Shown one piece after another: positions 11,060 to 25,000 of a stretch of DNA of 64,000 nucleotides. The stretch spans positions 186,001-250,000 of the forward strand of contig NW_022680356.1 of NCBI RefSeq assembly GCF_004115265.2, written 5' to 3'. The DNA is from Rhinolophus ferrumequinum (Eukaryota > Chordata > Mammalia > Chiroptera > Rhinolophidae). The notes beneath the pieces were generated by a model. The model was not told the origin of the DNA. It saw nothing but the letters and a program-made list of their open reading frames with translations, and made no database searches. How positions within the stretch are numbered: position 1 is the first letter of the stretch; each line of letters begins with the position of its first letter. The translations under genes and the position numbers were made by a program.

Positions 11060-11760
11060 AGCACTTTACACTTGCACAAGCATACACAACGCTAGTATTG
11101 CCAGCGCTGTAAAACAGGCAAGAACGGGACAGCCCAAATACCCATCACTGGGCCAAGACAATGGAACGCACACAGAGGGCACTGCCACCCACTGGGTTTT
11201 TGAGACTGTATGAAGAATGTAAAGTACCTCAACACACTTTTAACAGTCCACGTTGATGTGACATTTTGGCTATGCCACATTAAATAAAACAGAACATTAA
11301 CATTATTTCTAAGATACGGAAACAACTGAAATGTTCATTAAGAGGTGAATGGATAAAAAACGTGCTAGTACATACACACAGCGGATTCCTGAGCCTAAAA
11401 CGGAGATCCTGCCATCTGCAGCCACTGGTGGGCTGAGGACATCCTGCTGACTGAAACGAGCCAGTCACAGAGCATGTACAAATGTCAAACTCACAGAAAC
11501 AGAGTGGAATGGTGGGTGCCAGGGACAGAGGGACCTGCTGATATAGGACGAGTGTCTGCAGACTGGCCTGCAGCATTGCACCTGTGACAGTGCTGCACTG
11601 TTCACCCCAAAGGCAGATGGCAAGGTCAGGGTCCCCCCACCACACACATACCTCCCCCAACACAACCCAAAGGGGCACAGGAGGCTCTCGGAGGTATTTA
11701 TCACCCAACCGTGAACTGTGTGCAGTTAAGTACTTGCAGTGTTTCCTAACAATTACACTT
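11060..11760 (+). mobile_element. Old L1 3' UTR fragment
   Basis: CAGCCCAAATACCCATCACT, GAAATGTTCATTAAGAGGTG and GAATGGATAAAAAACGTG match L1 3'-end text. It may be a continuation of the 9.3-kb element across the SINE. Confidence 0.5.
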
Positions 11761-11801
11761 CAGTAAGGCTGTTGGAAAACATTTCTGCCTCTTGCTTTTA
11801 C

Positions 11802-11807
11802 TTTAAT
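11802..11807 (-). promoter_or_regulatory. POLR1B: Candidate POLR1B polyadenylation signal (ATTAAA)
   Basis: ATTAAA on the minus strand about 360 bases after the POLR1B stop. I see no AATAAA closer to the stop. The choice is a guess from position. Confidence 0.35.
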
Positions 11808-12165
11808 GCGGACATAAGAAAACAAGAGTTGCACACGTGGCTTGTGAGACGTTTGTACTGGACCGCGCCACTCTACATGGATAGTAAATGGTGGCCACCA
11901 CCTGTTGAAAGCGGCATACCAACTTCCATGCATACCCTTCTGTCACTGCACCATTTTTTAAGGGGACACCCGTGAGTTTGCGGATAAATACAGCGCAAAT
12001 CAACTTCAGGACTAACTACATTGAAACCTTGAGTTCTTGGCTGTCAGGTCTTGGTTGTGGGCTCTAGAAACCTTGAAAACAGTGCAGAGTAACTGGTCAC
12101 ACTGCCACTGAGCTAGTCACATTCTGTACTCTGGCAACTCTCCTGACCCAGAAGGCCACGTGGAG

Positions 12166-13048
12166 TTAAATGACATCCAGTTTCACTTTGATGTTCATAG
12201 CTGCCAGTTCTGCCACAAAGTACCGGAAAACGTAAGGCACAGAGACAGTGTCGATGGTGTCACTGCGATGGCACACAGTGCAGCTGTACTTCCTGTTGCG
12301 CATGGCCGACCACGACGGCGGTGGCTTCTCCAACAGCGGAGACAGCAAGCTGCCACATGTCACGCACACGTGTGCCACTGAGCGGTCGGAGCAGTTGAAG
12401 AGGCGGTCATGGAGGAGGAAGGATGCCCCGTGGGCCAGCAGCGCATCCCGCTCCATCTCCCCAAAGCGGACCCCGCCCTGCACATTCCTGCCCCCGACAG
12501 GCTGGTTAGTGAGCCTGTCCCGGGCACCGGTGGTCCTGACCTGGAACTTGTCCGAGACCATGTGACGCAGGCGCTGGTAGTACACCACACCGACGAAGAT
12601 GTCTGCGTCCAGCTCCATCCCGCTGACGCCGCTGTACAGTCTCTCGGTGCCGTGGAAATCGTAGCCCGCGGCCCGCAGCATGTCCCCAAAGTGCTGTAGG
12701 GCTGACCTGTCCTCCGAGAAGGTGAAGGGCGTGGCGTCATGGCAGAGGCCGTGCAGCGCTGCTGACTTGCCCGCCATGCTCTCGATCAGCATGCCGATGG
12801 TCATGCGTGATGGGAAGCCATGAGGGTTGAAGAGAATGTCAGGGACCATGCCACTCTCGCTGAAGGGCATGTCCTCGGCCGGCCACAGCCTGCTCAGGAT
12901 GCCCTTCTGCCCATGGCGGCTGGCGAACTTGTCCCCGATGGTGGGGTTCCGGGGGACCCTCATTGTGATGCACACACACTTGAACTTCCCACTTCCGGTG
13001 TCATTACCACACACTTTGATGTTATCCACGATGCAGTCTTCTTTACTC
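12166..13048 (-). CDS. POLR1B: POLR1B exon 15, hybrid-binding, anchor and zinc clamp
   Basis: 883 bases, the last and longest coding exon, 293 codons plus TAA. Acceptor TCCTAG|GAGT. Carries [12 protein letters not shown] (Lys882, Lys890), [29 protein letters not shown] and the zinc site CVTC...CTVC (C1070, C1073, C1098, C1101). All hallmark residues are present. Confidence 0.98.
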
Positions 13049-16000
13049 CTAGGAAACGTTACAGAAGGTCAAGCTGTTTGTGCAAACTTGCAGACATGTA
13101 CGTTTGACTGATACAATCAGGGCTTCACAAGGACGTTTGCAAAGTGTTCTCCAGCCCAAACAGCAGGCCCACTGGAAGCATCTACGAATGGGGCTGGTTC
13201 TGTCCCCACAGAGCTCTGATCCCCTGAACAGCTATGAGGGAACTACTCTAAAGACTTGCCGCTGAAACCAACCTTATAGGTGACACAGGCACCTGTAAAC
13301 ACTTTTATTTTCCTAAGAGGCACAACAAACCTGACATCTTGGCTAGCAGACATTGCTAACAACACGCATGAGAGAAGATCAAGTTTGAACTACAGTTTTA
13401 AAATGAACCAGGTCTCTCATCAACATGACACCAACCAGAAGAAAAGCACAGGTGGCCTGACACACAGGCCTTTGTCTCACTTACAAAATGGCCATTCCGT
13501 CATGACAGAGTGTCACCGACCAGTGCCCCGCTCAGAGCCCTCGGCGCGCTGTCTCACCTGTGGAACACCACCGTGCTCTCCCCTGTGTGCAGGTTCAGGT
13601 AGCTGTAATACGGGTCTCCGTACTGCAGTCGAGCCCCGACAAAGGGCAGCCCGTCAGTGTCCAGCTTCTGTGCAGTCCGCGGGTCGCCAGGCTTGACCCC
13701 AAACACCAGACTATCATCCCCTTGCTTGACTTTTTCAGACAGATCTATGAACTCGGACTTGTAGACGCTGCCATGGGCAAAGCCTCGTTCCCAAGAGGCC
13801 TTATTCACAATCTATGAGGTCACAAAACCATCAATTTAAGGAAATGTAGCCAAGTGACAATTTCAAAATAAAATTGGTCAGAATCGTGCTCAGTGTAGTC
13901 CAACTGGCATGCAATTAAAATTGTCCATTTTCCCATCACTTATGTGAACTCCCTTACAAATGGCCTAAACCCTAATCGTGCACCGACACAAAGGGCAACA
14001 CCAAAGGGCACCTCACATTCTCACAGCATCTGCGGAACCACACATGGAATGTGCGTGCGTATTTGGATGCTTGTGACTGTTCCCGGCTGCCACTCCACTC
14101 CAGCTGGGAATTAACCATCTAACAGCACTCACGCCAAACACCGGGCGCGGTGGACACAGGGATGGCCCTTCAGTGAGTGCACCTCACTCAATGAAACTCA
14201 CCATGGCGTCTTCCATGTCGTAGCCGGTGTAGGAAATAACGGCAACAATGGCGTTGGTCCCAATGGGGTAATTGTCCATGTCATAGTGGTCATACATGCA
14301 CGGCCTCACTAAAGGGCTCTGTGGGGTCTGCAGGCGGTACAGCTTGTTGTCGGACCGGTCCCGGTAGGTGAGAAGCGGGAAGCCCATAGTCTGCTTGCCT
14401 GCAAATGGAAAATTCCTGAGCATCTCGTTTCTCCCCGATTATGGCGGTGACAGATAGAATTGGGAACAACTCAGTATTTGTCACGGGATGGACAAATCAT
14501 CTTGGTTATGCTTATGGTGTGACAATGAAGTGGACCTGCCCAGATCAACATAACCAGACCAAGAAAACAGTGCCGAGATGGAAATGGACACAGGTATCAG
14601 CATGATACTGTGCGTACATTTGGAACACATCCCAAACATTTCTAAACCAGTTTATGGACACATGAGAAATGTGATAAAAGAGAAACGGGATATAAAGGAT
14701 ACAGGATAGTACTGGGTGGGGGTTGGGGGGGGGAGAAGGGATGAAAGGTGATAGTAACTGATCTAATTACTGTCTCACACACACACACACACAATCCCTG
14801 AGGGCACTGGACAGAACCTGGAGAGGCATTCACACTAACAGATGAATTTTCAATCAGTTTTTAATTGTTTTTGGTCTGATGGCCGAGTCAGTGCCGTGGC
14901 TACAACTTAAGACAGGAAATCAGTCTTATGAAGAACCAAGGCACAGAGTTCAGAGAATGACAGCAACTGAAAAGGGGTGTTTCAGAAGGGAGAGTCTCAA
15001 ATTCTGTACATGAACTGAGCCCAGATCTTTGGTGACATCTGAATGATACACACATGGGACATTTCCCAGTGGTCCCGACCATGCTTCAGCTGCCATGTCC
15101 AGCTATGTTATCTGCCAGTTAAATCTAAAAACCAATCCTCTTCAGAGGAATACAACAGAATCCACAGCCTTTAAAACATATATTCATAATGTCTATGGTA
15201 TGACCCAGGATTACTAGACGTACAAGGTTACAGAAGGTTATCACCCACACTCAAGAAAAAAAGCAGTCGATGAGACATCCTGATGACCCAGACGTTGGAA
15301 GTAGCACACAATGATTTTAAAGCACCTCTTGTATAACTCTGCTCAAAAATGTAAAGGAAACTATGTTCACAATGAAGATAAGAATCTCAGAGAAAATAAA
15401 AACTATAAAAAAAAAAAAGAAATTCTAGGCTGAAAAATGAAGTATTTGAACAGAACACGAAAGACTAAACGTGGTGACAGATCAATAAAAATGATCCAAT
15501 CTGAAGAGAAACAGTAAGATGGGAAAAAGAGAACAGAAACCGAGTGGCGCACAGGACATCAAAGGTTTAATGTACATGATGCATAACTGAAATCTAAGGA
15601 GAGGGAGAAAGAGTGGGACGGAAACATTATTTTTAGAAATAAAATGGCAGAAAACAACAAATTTTATTAAAAACCCCTCTTTAAAACAGATTTAGGGTGG
15701 CCAGCAAACCCCAAGCAAGACAAATACAAAGAACACCAGAGTCAATCTGCTATGCACCAAGAATAAAGAGAAAACCCAGAGACGTCATCAAAATGGCAGC
15801 GTGAGATGAGCCTCTGGAAATCTCACGTGCAATTTACAACAAATTGAATAACTATAACTCTACAAAGGACTCCCTGCACAGCAGGCAGGCAAGATGAAGA
15901 GGTCCACTGAATTCACCTAAAGGTGGGCAAATTTCACGACCAGGGGAGGAGGAAAGGGAGAAGTGCAGAGACGGAGCACCGCAGGCGCAGGACGCAGACC

Positions 16001-19000
16001 TAGCTCAGTGCTCTGAGCTCGCTGCACCCCGGAATTACCACAGCTGTGGGAGAGGGAAGAACTCGGACTGCTAGGGCTCCATTTATGGCCCACAGGGCTG
16101 AGGGGACAGCATATAACACGGGTGAACCCAATGCTCATGGCAGAAACCTTGGAGAAAAGGCTGAGGAAAGAAGGCTGAAAAAGGTGACTTAAGCCCTCAC
16201 TGCCGAGCAGAGAACGGAAGCTTAGGCTCTGAGACTAGCCGTCCCCTCCCTACCCTCCCAAAGCTCGCCCCTTCCCCACCTGCCCAGTGCTAGAAGCGGA
16301 ACAGTAGTAGTGTCAGATCAAAAGAACAGAATATTTGCAGTTCTGAGAACTGTGGTCTGCAGACACAGATCTGCAGCCCAACTAGTTCTGGCAAAGGGGA
16401 GGGAGCTGTGGCAGTAGGACCGGCTGTGATGGTGGTCGCCACCATTGCTCTGGGCCAATTCTCACAACTAACCCCGCCCATGTCTCCACCTATCACCTAT
16501 CTGGCTGGATCCCTGCAGGAGTAAACAGAACTGCTGAAGCACACGGGCTCTGAATCTGGTGCAGGAAGAGCTCTGGAACTTCAAAAGCTCTCCGCATCCC
16601 CACACGGACGTGGCGCCCTATGACCCAGGTGAATTGTTAACAGAGGAGAAGCCCACTTTCCAGGGAATACCCCCATTGTGTGAGAATCTGGAATAGTGCA
16701 GAGAAAACATAACACTACAGTGTGAGAGCAAAAAAAGGCTGCAGTCGGAGAGAAAATAAAACATTCTACCAACACGTACTGGAAAACAAAAGAAAGACCT
16801 TTTCCTATCAACCTGTTGCAGAACCCACGCCTGTAGATGTCTAGGAAGAGAAATAATAAATCATTAATTGCCATGAATAACCAAGGCAACAAGACAGCTC
16901 AGAAAGAAAGTGAAAAGTCTCCAGAAAATGAACTTAAAGATACGGAAATATGTGACTTAAATGACAGAGAATTCAAGATTGCAGTTCTGAAAAAACTCAA
17001 CGAGATGCAAGAAAACAAAGAAAGGCAGTTTAATGAACTCAGAAACACAATCAAAGAACAACATGAACATTTTACTAAAGAGATTGAAATTTTTAAAAAG
17101 AACCAAAAAGAATTTCTGGAGATTAAGAACTCAATAGAAGAAATGAAGAATGAAATAGCCAGCTTAGGTAGTAGAGTTGACCAGATGGAGGAAAAAATCA
17201 GTGACATCGAAGATAGAAACCTGGAAATGACACGGCTGGAAGAAGAAAGAGACTTGAGACTTAAAAGAAATGAAAAAACTGTATAAGAATTTTCTGACTC
17301 CATCAGAAAGAGCAATATAATAATAATGGGCATACCAGAAGGAGAAAAAAGAGAGAAGGGAACAGAGAGCATATTCTAACAAATAGTCGAAGAGAACTTC
17401 CCAAACTTGTGGAAAGAACTGGATCCTCGAATCCAAAAAGCAAATAGAACACCTAATTACCTCAACCCCCAACAGGCCTTCTCTAAGGCCTGTGAAGCTG
17501 TCAAAAACCAATAACAAAGAAAGAATCCTCAAGGCAGCCAGGGAAAAGAGGACGGTAACCTACAAAGGAAAGGCCATTAGATTATCATCAGATTTCTCAG
17601 CAGATACTCTACAAGCCAGGAGGGAGTGGAACCAAATATTCAAACTATTGAAAGAGAAATTATTAGCCAAGAATAATATACCCAGCAAAGATATCCTTTA
17701 GGTATGAAGGAGGAATAAAGACCTTTCCAGACATACAGAAGCTGAATTTTCTAATACACGACCTGCACTACAAGAAATACTAAAGGAGGCTATTCAACCA
17801 CCACCAACAGGGACAATTTGTGGCAACCAAAACATAAAAAGAGGGAGAGTAAAGGCCTGAACTGGAATATGGGGATGGAGAAAGTAAGCATGCTGAAGAA
17901 AATGCAATACTCTAAATATCAAACTTTCTTTTACATAAACTTAGGGGTAACCACTCAAAAAAAAAAATCCAGAACTGAAATATATACTGTAATAAAAGAA
18001 GAAACAAAGGGAAACATCATAGAATACCACCACACAGAAATAATAGACAACAAAAAGGCAAAGAAACAATGGAGACACTGTCTTACCAGAAAACTAAAGA
18101 CAGAATAATAGGAAATCCTCACGTATCAATAACCCAAAATGTAAATGAACTGAAGTCACCAATCAAAAGGCACAGAGTAGCAGACTGGACCAAAAAACTA
18201 AACCCAACCATATGCTGTCTCCAAGAGACACATCTCAGCTACAAGGGAAAACATAGACTCAAAGTAAAAGGGTGGAAATTGACACTGCAAGCAAAGGGTA
18301 CCCAGAGAAAATCATGGTGTAGCTATACTGGTATGAGATGAAACAGACTTCAGGATGAAACTGGTAACAAGAGACAAAGATGAACATTTCTAATGGTAAA
18401 GGGGACTATACAACAAGAAAACGTAACAGTCATTAATATTTATGCCCCCAATCAGGGAGCCCCGAAATATACCAAGCAACTACTAACAGAACTAAAGGGA
18501 GAAATTGACCAAAACATAATTATACTAGGGGTCCTAAATACGTCATTGACAGCTATGGACAGATCATCCAAACAGAAAATAAATAATTAAATAGTGGCCC
18601 TAAATGACACATTAGATGAAATGGACATAATTGACATTTATAGAGCACTTCATTCTAAAACATCAGACTATATGTTTTTTTCTAGTGTGCATGGAACATT
18701 CTCAAGGATAGACCATATACTGGGACAGAAAACTAACCTCAGCAAATTTAAAACCACGGAACTCATACCAAGCATATTCTTTGATCACAAGGCTTTGAAA
18801 TTGGGTATCAACTGCAAAAAGAAAGCAGGAAAAACCACAAACACATGGAGATTAAACAACACACTTTTAAAGAAAGACTGGGTCAAAGAAGAAATTAGAG
18901 GAGAGATCAAAAGATACATAGAAACAAATGAGAATGAAAATACATCCTACCAAAATTTTTGGGATGCAGCGAAAGCAGTTTTAAGAGGGAGATTTATATC

Positions 19001-22000
19001 ATTACAGGCCTATCTCAAGAAACAAGAAAAATCCGAAATAAAAAACCTCATGTTACACCTTAAAGAACTAGACAAAGAACAAATGAAACCCAAGGTCAGC
19101 AGAAGAAAGGAAATAATAAAAATCAGAGCAGAACTAAATGAAATAAGTGAACAAAAAGACAACAGAAAAAACTAATGTGACAAAGAGCTGGTTCTTTGAA
19201 AAGATTAACAAAATTGACAAACCCTTGGCTAGGCTCACTAAGATAAAAAAGAGAGAAGACACTAACAAAATGAGAAATGAAAAAGGGGAAGTTATCACGG
19301 ATGCCACAGAAATACAAAGGATCATCCAAGAATACTGTGAAGGACTACATGCCACCAAATTCAATAACCTAGAAGAAACAGACAAGTTCTTAGAAACATA
19401 TAGCCTTCCTAGGCTGAACCATGAAGAACTGGAAAATCTAAACAGACCGATCACCAGTAACGAAATTGAATCAGTCATCCAAAACCTTCCCAAAAGGAAA
19501 AATCCGGGACCAGATAGCTTCACTAGTGAATTCTACCAAACCTTCAAAGAGGATCTAATACCAATCCTGCTCAAACTCTTCCAAAAAAATTGAAGAAGAG
19601 ACAGTACTCCCTAACTCATTTTATGAGGCCAACATTACCCGGTACCAAAACCTGGTAAGGACAACACAAAAAAAGAGAACTACAGACCAATATCTCTGAT
19701 GAATACAGATGCAAAAATCCTAAACAAATTTCTAGCAAATTGAATGCAACAATGCATTAAAAAGATTATTCATCACGACCGAGTGGGGTTCATCCCAGGG
19801 GCACAAGGATGGTTCAACATACGCAAATCCATCAATGTGATACACCACATAAACAAAATAAAGGACAAAAATCATATCATTATATCAATTGATGCAGAAA
19901 AAGCATTTGACAAGACACAACATCCATTTATGATTAAAACACTTAATAAAATCGGTATAGAAGGAAAATACCTTAACATAATAAAGGCCATATATGACAA
20001 ACCCTCTACTAATCTCATAATTAACGGTGAAAAACTGAAGCCCTTTGCCCTATGTTCAGGAACACGACAGGGCTGTCCCCTGTCACCTCTGATTTTCATC
20101 ATAGTGTTGCAAGTCCTCGCCAGAGCAATCAGGCAAGAAAAAGAAATAAAACTCATCCAAATTGGGAATGAAGAAGTTAAATTGTCACTCTTTGCAGATG
20201 ACATGCTGCTGTATATAGAAAACCCTAAAGACTGCACCAAAAAGCTATTAGAAACAATAAACGAATACAGTAAAATTGCCGGCTACAAAATCAACGTACA
20301 AAAGTCCATTGCATTCCTATATACTAACAATGAAATCTCAGAAAAACAAATAAAAGAAACAATTCCTTTTGCAATTGCAGCAAAAAGAATAAAATACCTA
20401 GGAATAAACTTAACCAAGGATGTGAAAGACCTATATGCTGAAAACTACAAGACATTTTTAAAAGAAACTGAAGACGACACAAAGAAATGGAAAGATATTC
20501 CATGCTCATGGATTGGAAGAATCAACATAGTTAAAATGGCCATATTACTCAAAGCAATATACAGATTTAATGCAATCCCCGTCAAAATCTCAATGGTATT
20601 TTTTAAAGAAATAGAACAAAAAAATCATCAGATTTGTTTGGAACCACAAAAGACCCCGAATAGCCAAAGCCATCTTAAGAAAAAAGAACAATGCTGGAGG
20701 TATCACACTCCCTGACTTTAGCTTCTACTACAGGGCTACAATAATCAAAACAGCATGGTATTGGCAGAGAAACAGACATGTAGACCAATGGAATAGAACT
20801 GAGAACTCAGAAATAAAACCACATATGTATGGACAGATAATTTTTGACAAAGAAGCCAAAAACATAAAATGGAGAAAAGAGAGCCTCTTTAATAAATGGT
20901 GCTGGCAGAATTGGAAAGCCATGTGCAAAAGAATGAAACTGGACTATCTGTCACCATGTACTAAAATTAATTCAAAATGGATCAAAGCATAAGACCTGAA
21001 ACAATAAACTGCATAGAAGGAAACACAGGTACTAAACTTATGGACCTTGGGTTCAAAGAGCGTTTTTTGAATTTGAAGGCAAAGGAAGTAACAGCTAAAA
21101 CAAATGAATGGGACTATATCAAACTTAAAAGCTTCTGCACAGCAAAAGAAACCATCGACAAAGAGGCAACTAACCGAATGGGAGAAAATTTTTGCACACA
21201 GTGCCTCTGATATGGGGCTAATATCCAAAATATACAAGGAACTCATGAAACTCAACAACAAAAAGACAAACAACCCAATTGAAAAATGGGCAGACAACCT
21301 GAAGAGACATTTCTCCAAAGAGGACATACAAATGGCAAATAGACATATGAAAAAATGCTCAACATCACTCATCATCAGAGAAAAGCAAATAAAAACCACA
21401 ATGAGATATCACCTCACCCCAGTTAGAACGGCTATCATTAACAAGACAAAGTAACAAGTGTTGGAGAGGCTGTGGAGAAAAAGGAACCCTCATACACTGT
21501 CGGTGGGAATGCAGACTGGTGCAGCCGCTATGGAAGGCAGTGTGGAGGTTCCTCAAAAAATTACAAATAGAATTACCATGTGACCCAGCAATCCCTCTCC
21601 TGGGTATCTACCCAAAAAATCTCAAAACATTTATCCATAAAGACAGGTGTGCTCCAATGTTCATTGCAGCTTTATTTACGGTGGCCAAGACATGGAAACA
21701 ACCAAAGAGTCCTTTGATAGATGAATGGATAAAGAAGTTGTGGTATATATACACAGTGGCATACTATTCAGCGGTAAGAAAAGATGAAATAGGACCATTT
21801 GTGACAACATGGATGGATCTTGAGATTATAATGCTAAGCGAAATAAATCAGGCAGAAAACGCAGAGAACCATATGATTTCACTGATGTGTGGTATATAAA
21901 CTAAAAACAAGAAAAGAACTAGACAAACAAATGAGAAACAAAACGCATAGACAATGGTTTGGTGGTTACCAGAGGGTAAGGTGGGAGGGGGGTGGTGGAT

Positions 22001-25000
22001 GAGGGTAAAGGGGATCAAATATATGGTGATGGAAGGAGAACTGACTCTGGGTGGTGAACACACAATGGGATTTATAGATGATGTAATACAGAATTGTACA
22101 CCTGAAATATATGTAACTTTACTAACAATTGTCACCCCAATAAACTTTAATTAAAAAAAAAAGAATAAAGAGAAAATCTTAAGGACAGAGAGAAAATATG
22201 TTACTACAGGGGAGCCACCCTATAACCGCTGGACTTGCAGTTAGAAATGAGAGACCCAGAAGGGACAGCTAACATCTTTAAGTACCAGAAAAAAACCTGT
22301 CCAATCAGAATTGTAAATCCAGTTGCTTCAAGTGAAGAGGAAATAGGTATTTGAGAGACACAAAAACTCAGAGAATATGTAGCCAGCAATCTGCAACTGT
22401 AACAAACGCTAAGGGAAGTGCCCCCCCCCCCCGAAGGGGACTCACACCCCGTGAAAACAGGACATTCAGGAAGGAATGACAGCACTGGCGTGACCGGGAC
22501 ACGGGTGTTTGTAGTCATCAGAAGTGGAACCACAGGTCTCAAACCAAACCAAATCACTGAGGTTTGTACAAAATAAATTACTTTTCTTCAACAATGTCAA
22601 TGTCCAGAGAAACAAAGCGAGGCCAAAGGTCTGTTCAAAGGAGACTAAAGAGATGTAACAACTAAACACAGTGTGTGATCTCAGACTAGGTGCTCCACAC
22701 ACAAAATTGCCACAAGCCTTGTTTTTGGTACAACCGATCAAAAGTTGAATAAGGACTATAAAATAATTTACAGCATCAATGTTAAGTTTCTTGATTTTAA
22801 TAACTGTCCTTCGTTAGACAAATGACTATCCTTGTTAGGAAACACACACTGAAGTATTTAGGGGTAACGGGCACCATGCCAGTAATTTACCTTCAAATGC
22901 CAAACAGTTGTGACAAATAGGGCAAAATATTATCAGAATCAGGCAAAGGGTTTACGGGAGTTCTTTGTACCAGTCTTGCAACTTTTCTGAGTTTGAAGTG
23001 GTTTTCGAGACAAACAGTGAGAAGCATCTGTGTCCCGTAGGTGACCGCCACCCATGCCCCCTCACCCATCTGGCACTGGTACATGTTCCGCGGACTCTGA
23101 TTGTGATCCGAGAAGGGGATGAAGTTGGCCACCACACTCAGCAGGCTGTGTGGGAAGAGCTCCTGGTGCGTGGTCACTCCGGCCGTGACTTCATCCTCAA
23201 AGACGGCGATGTTCATGAAGATCTGGGGGATAGTGGGGGATGGGGGGCGTCAAGGCTGCTGTCCGGGTTCAGAGCGGGGTTTGCAGGGACCGTAGGCCTT
23301 AATACGCCATCCCACAAGCCCCCTGGACCATGTGTGAAGGGGACGGGAAGGAGCGCGCTTTAAGCAGTTGCACAGGCCCCCCCCCACCCCCCGTTTTGCA
23401 GGGACTATGAGTGAGCCTGGGTGGGCAGGTGGGGCGGGCAGGGAACCCTCCGGCTCCTGTGCTAGTGCCAGGACCCCAGTCTCAGTGACTGAAGGGAGCT
23501 TTGGCTTTCTTTTGGATGCGGTCGCTCTTACACGATATTCCCACCTTACAAAAGCAACAGCGAGAAATGTGCGGATGTCACATATGACCCAGCAGCGTAC
23601 CTGCTCCATGGTCCCAATCAGCTCCTCTCTGCCCAACTCCACGTTCTGCACAGGCCGCACCAGCCTGCAGGGAGTGGTGAAAAGGAACAGTCCTGGGTAC
23701 AAACTCGGTTTTCCTGTCATGGGGACAAGGGCCACCTCCATCCAGGGAGCAATTCTTTTTTCTCTCAACACCTGTTTCCAACAACAAGCGAGTTTAGAGC
23801 AGAGCAGTGATGGTTCTGTCCCCCGCCACCCAGGAGGCAGGCAGAGAGATGGAGATGAAAAGCAGCATCTTAGGAAATTAATTATGCAGGGAACAAAGAG
23901 GGTGCTCTGCCAGGCTCATTGCCCCCTAGAATGCCACTCGCGCCAAATGCAGAGCGGGCAGAAGCCCTGCTTTTTTGGCGGCTCAGCCGCACTGCCAGGC
24001 AAACCAGTTGTGAGTGACTGAGACTGTGGAAAAGGTACCAGGAAGGTACATGGACACATCTAAATGACATTCTGCTCTCTGATGTCTTAATATACTGGGT
24101 TACTGGTTGTATTTTAAAATGTATTTAATGAAAAGACCCTTCTACCTGGTAATTAAAACACAAAACAAGTAACAAAATCTATATATCAGATCTTATGGAG
24201 ATTCACAAACACATTATCAATAAAAGTGAAGAATGAATATAAATGAATTCTTAAATCAAAAAAAAAAATCTTAAATCAAAAGTTAAAAAAGGAATAAAAT
24301 AACCTCTCAAAAAAGCACAGGAAAAGAAATTGTAATATCAGGGTGGATGGTTGGCTCAGTTGGTTAGAGCTCAGCGCTCATAACACCAATGTCGCCGGCT
24401 CGAATTCCACATGGAACAGTGAGCTGCGCCCTCCACAACTAGATTGAAAACGACTTGACTTGGAGCTGATGGGTCCTGGAAAAACACAGTTTCTCAGTAT
24501 TCCCCAGTAAAAAAAAAAAAAAAGAAATTGTAATATAGATAAAACCTGAAATTAATGAGGCAGAGTACAGAAAGACGTTCAAATTAATAAATCAAAATTC
24601 TTGGTTCTATAAAAAAAAACACAACACAAAACCCAACAAACCAATACTTAACCCAATCAAGAGAAAAAAAGGGAGAGGGAAGGCCGACAAATATACTAAC
24701 GACAAGGGGGAGGAAAACATTGAAACAAAATTGTAAACGCATGGGCTTATTTTGCATACCTCCAAGAAAACAAGATGAAATGGATAACATGGAGGCCACC
24801 ACAACAGATGTCAACAGAGGTAGAAAGCTTAAAGAAGACCAACTTGCATACTAGAAGTAAAGGTGTCAGGAAAGCGCCCCCCTCCCTCAAAGCCCGAGGG
24901 ATGATCTCATAGGAATGCTTGAGGCCCAGCAACCAGATGGCCCGACCTCCAAACTGCCCCAGAGCTCTGAAAACTAAGGAAACTTCTCATTCTTGTTATA

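Larger units (their letters stand above)
15775..22160 (+). mobile_element. Nearly full-length L1 in POLR1B intron 12
   Basis: About 6.4 kb, in the opposite orientation to POLR1B. Parts in order: GC-richer 5' UTR (15775-16836), ORF1 (16837-17703), inter-ORF spacer, ORF2 (about 18069-21899), 3' UTR ending CCCCAATAAACTTTAATT and an A tail. A perfect 16-bp target duplication (aagaataaagagaaaa) lies at 15759-15774 and 22161-22176. Both ORFs are broken by stops and frame changes, so it cannot move itself. The intact duplication and readable protein point to a fairly recent, lineage-specific insertion. The same 3' UTR is found in the short copy at 38690. Confidence 0.93.

Noticed and set aside
12248-13111. 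Several + strand frames over POLR1B exon 15
   Set aside because: Shadows of the long, conserved minus-strand exon.
22392-22445. Poly-C run as a possible regulatory site
   Set aside because: A simple homopolymer within an old LINE; no supporting context.
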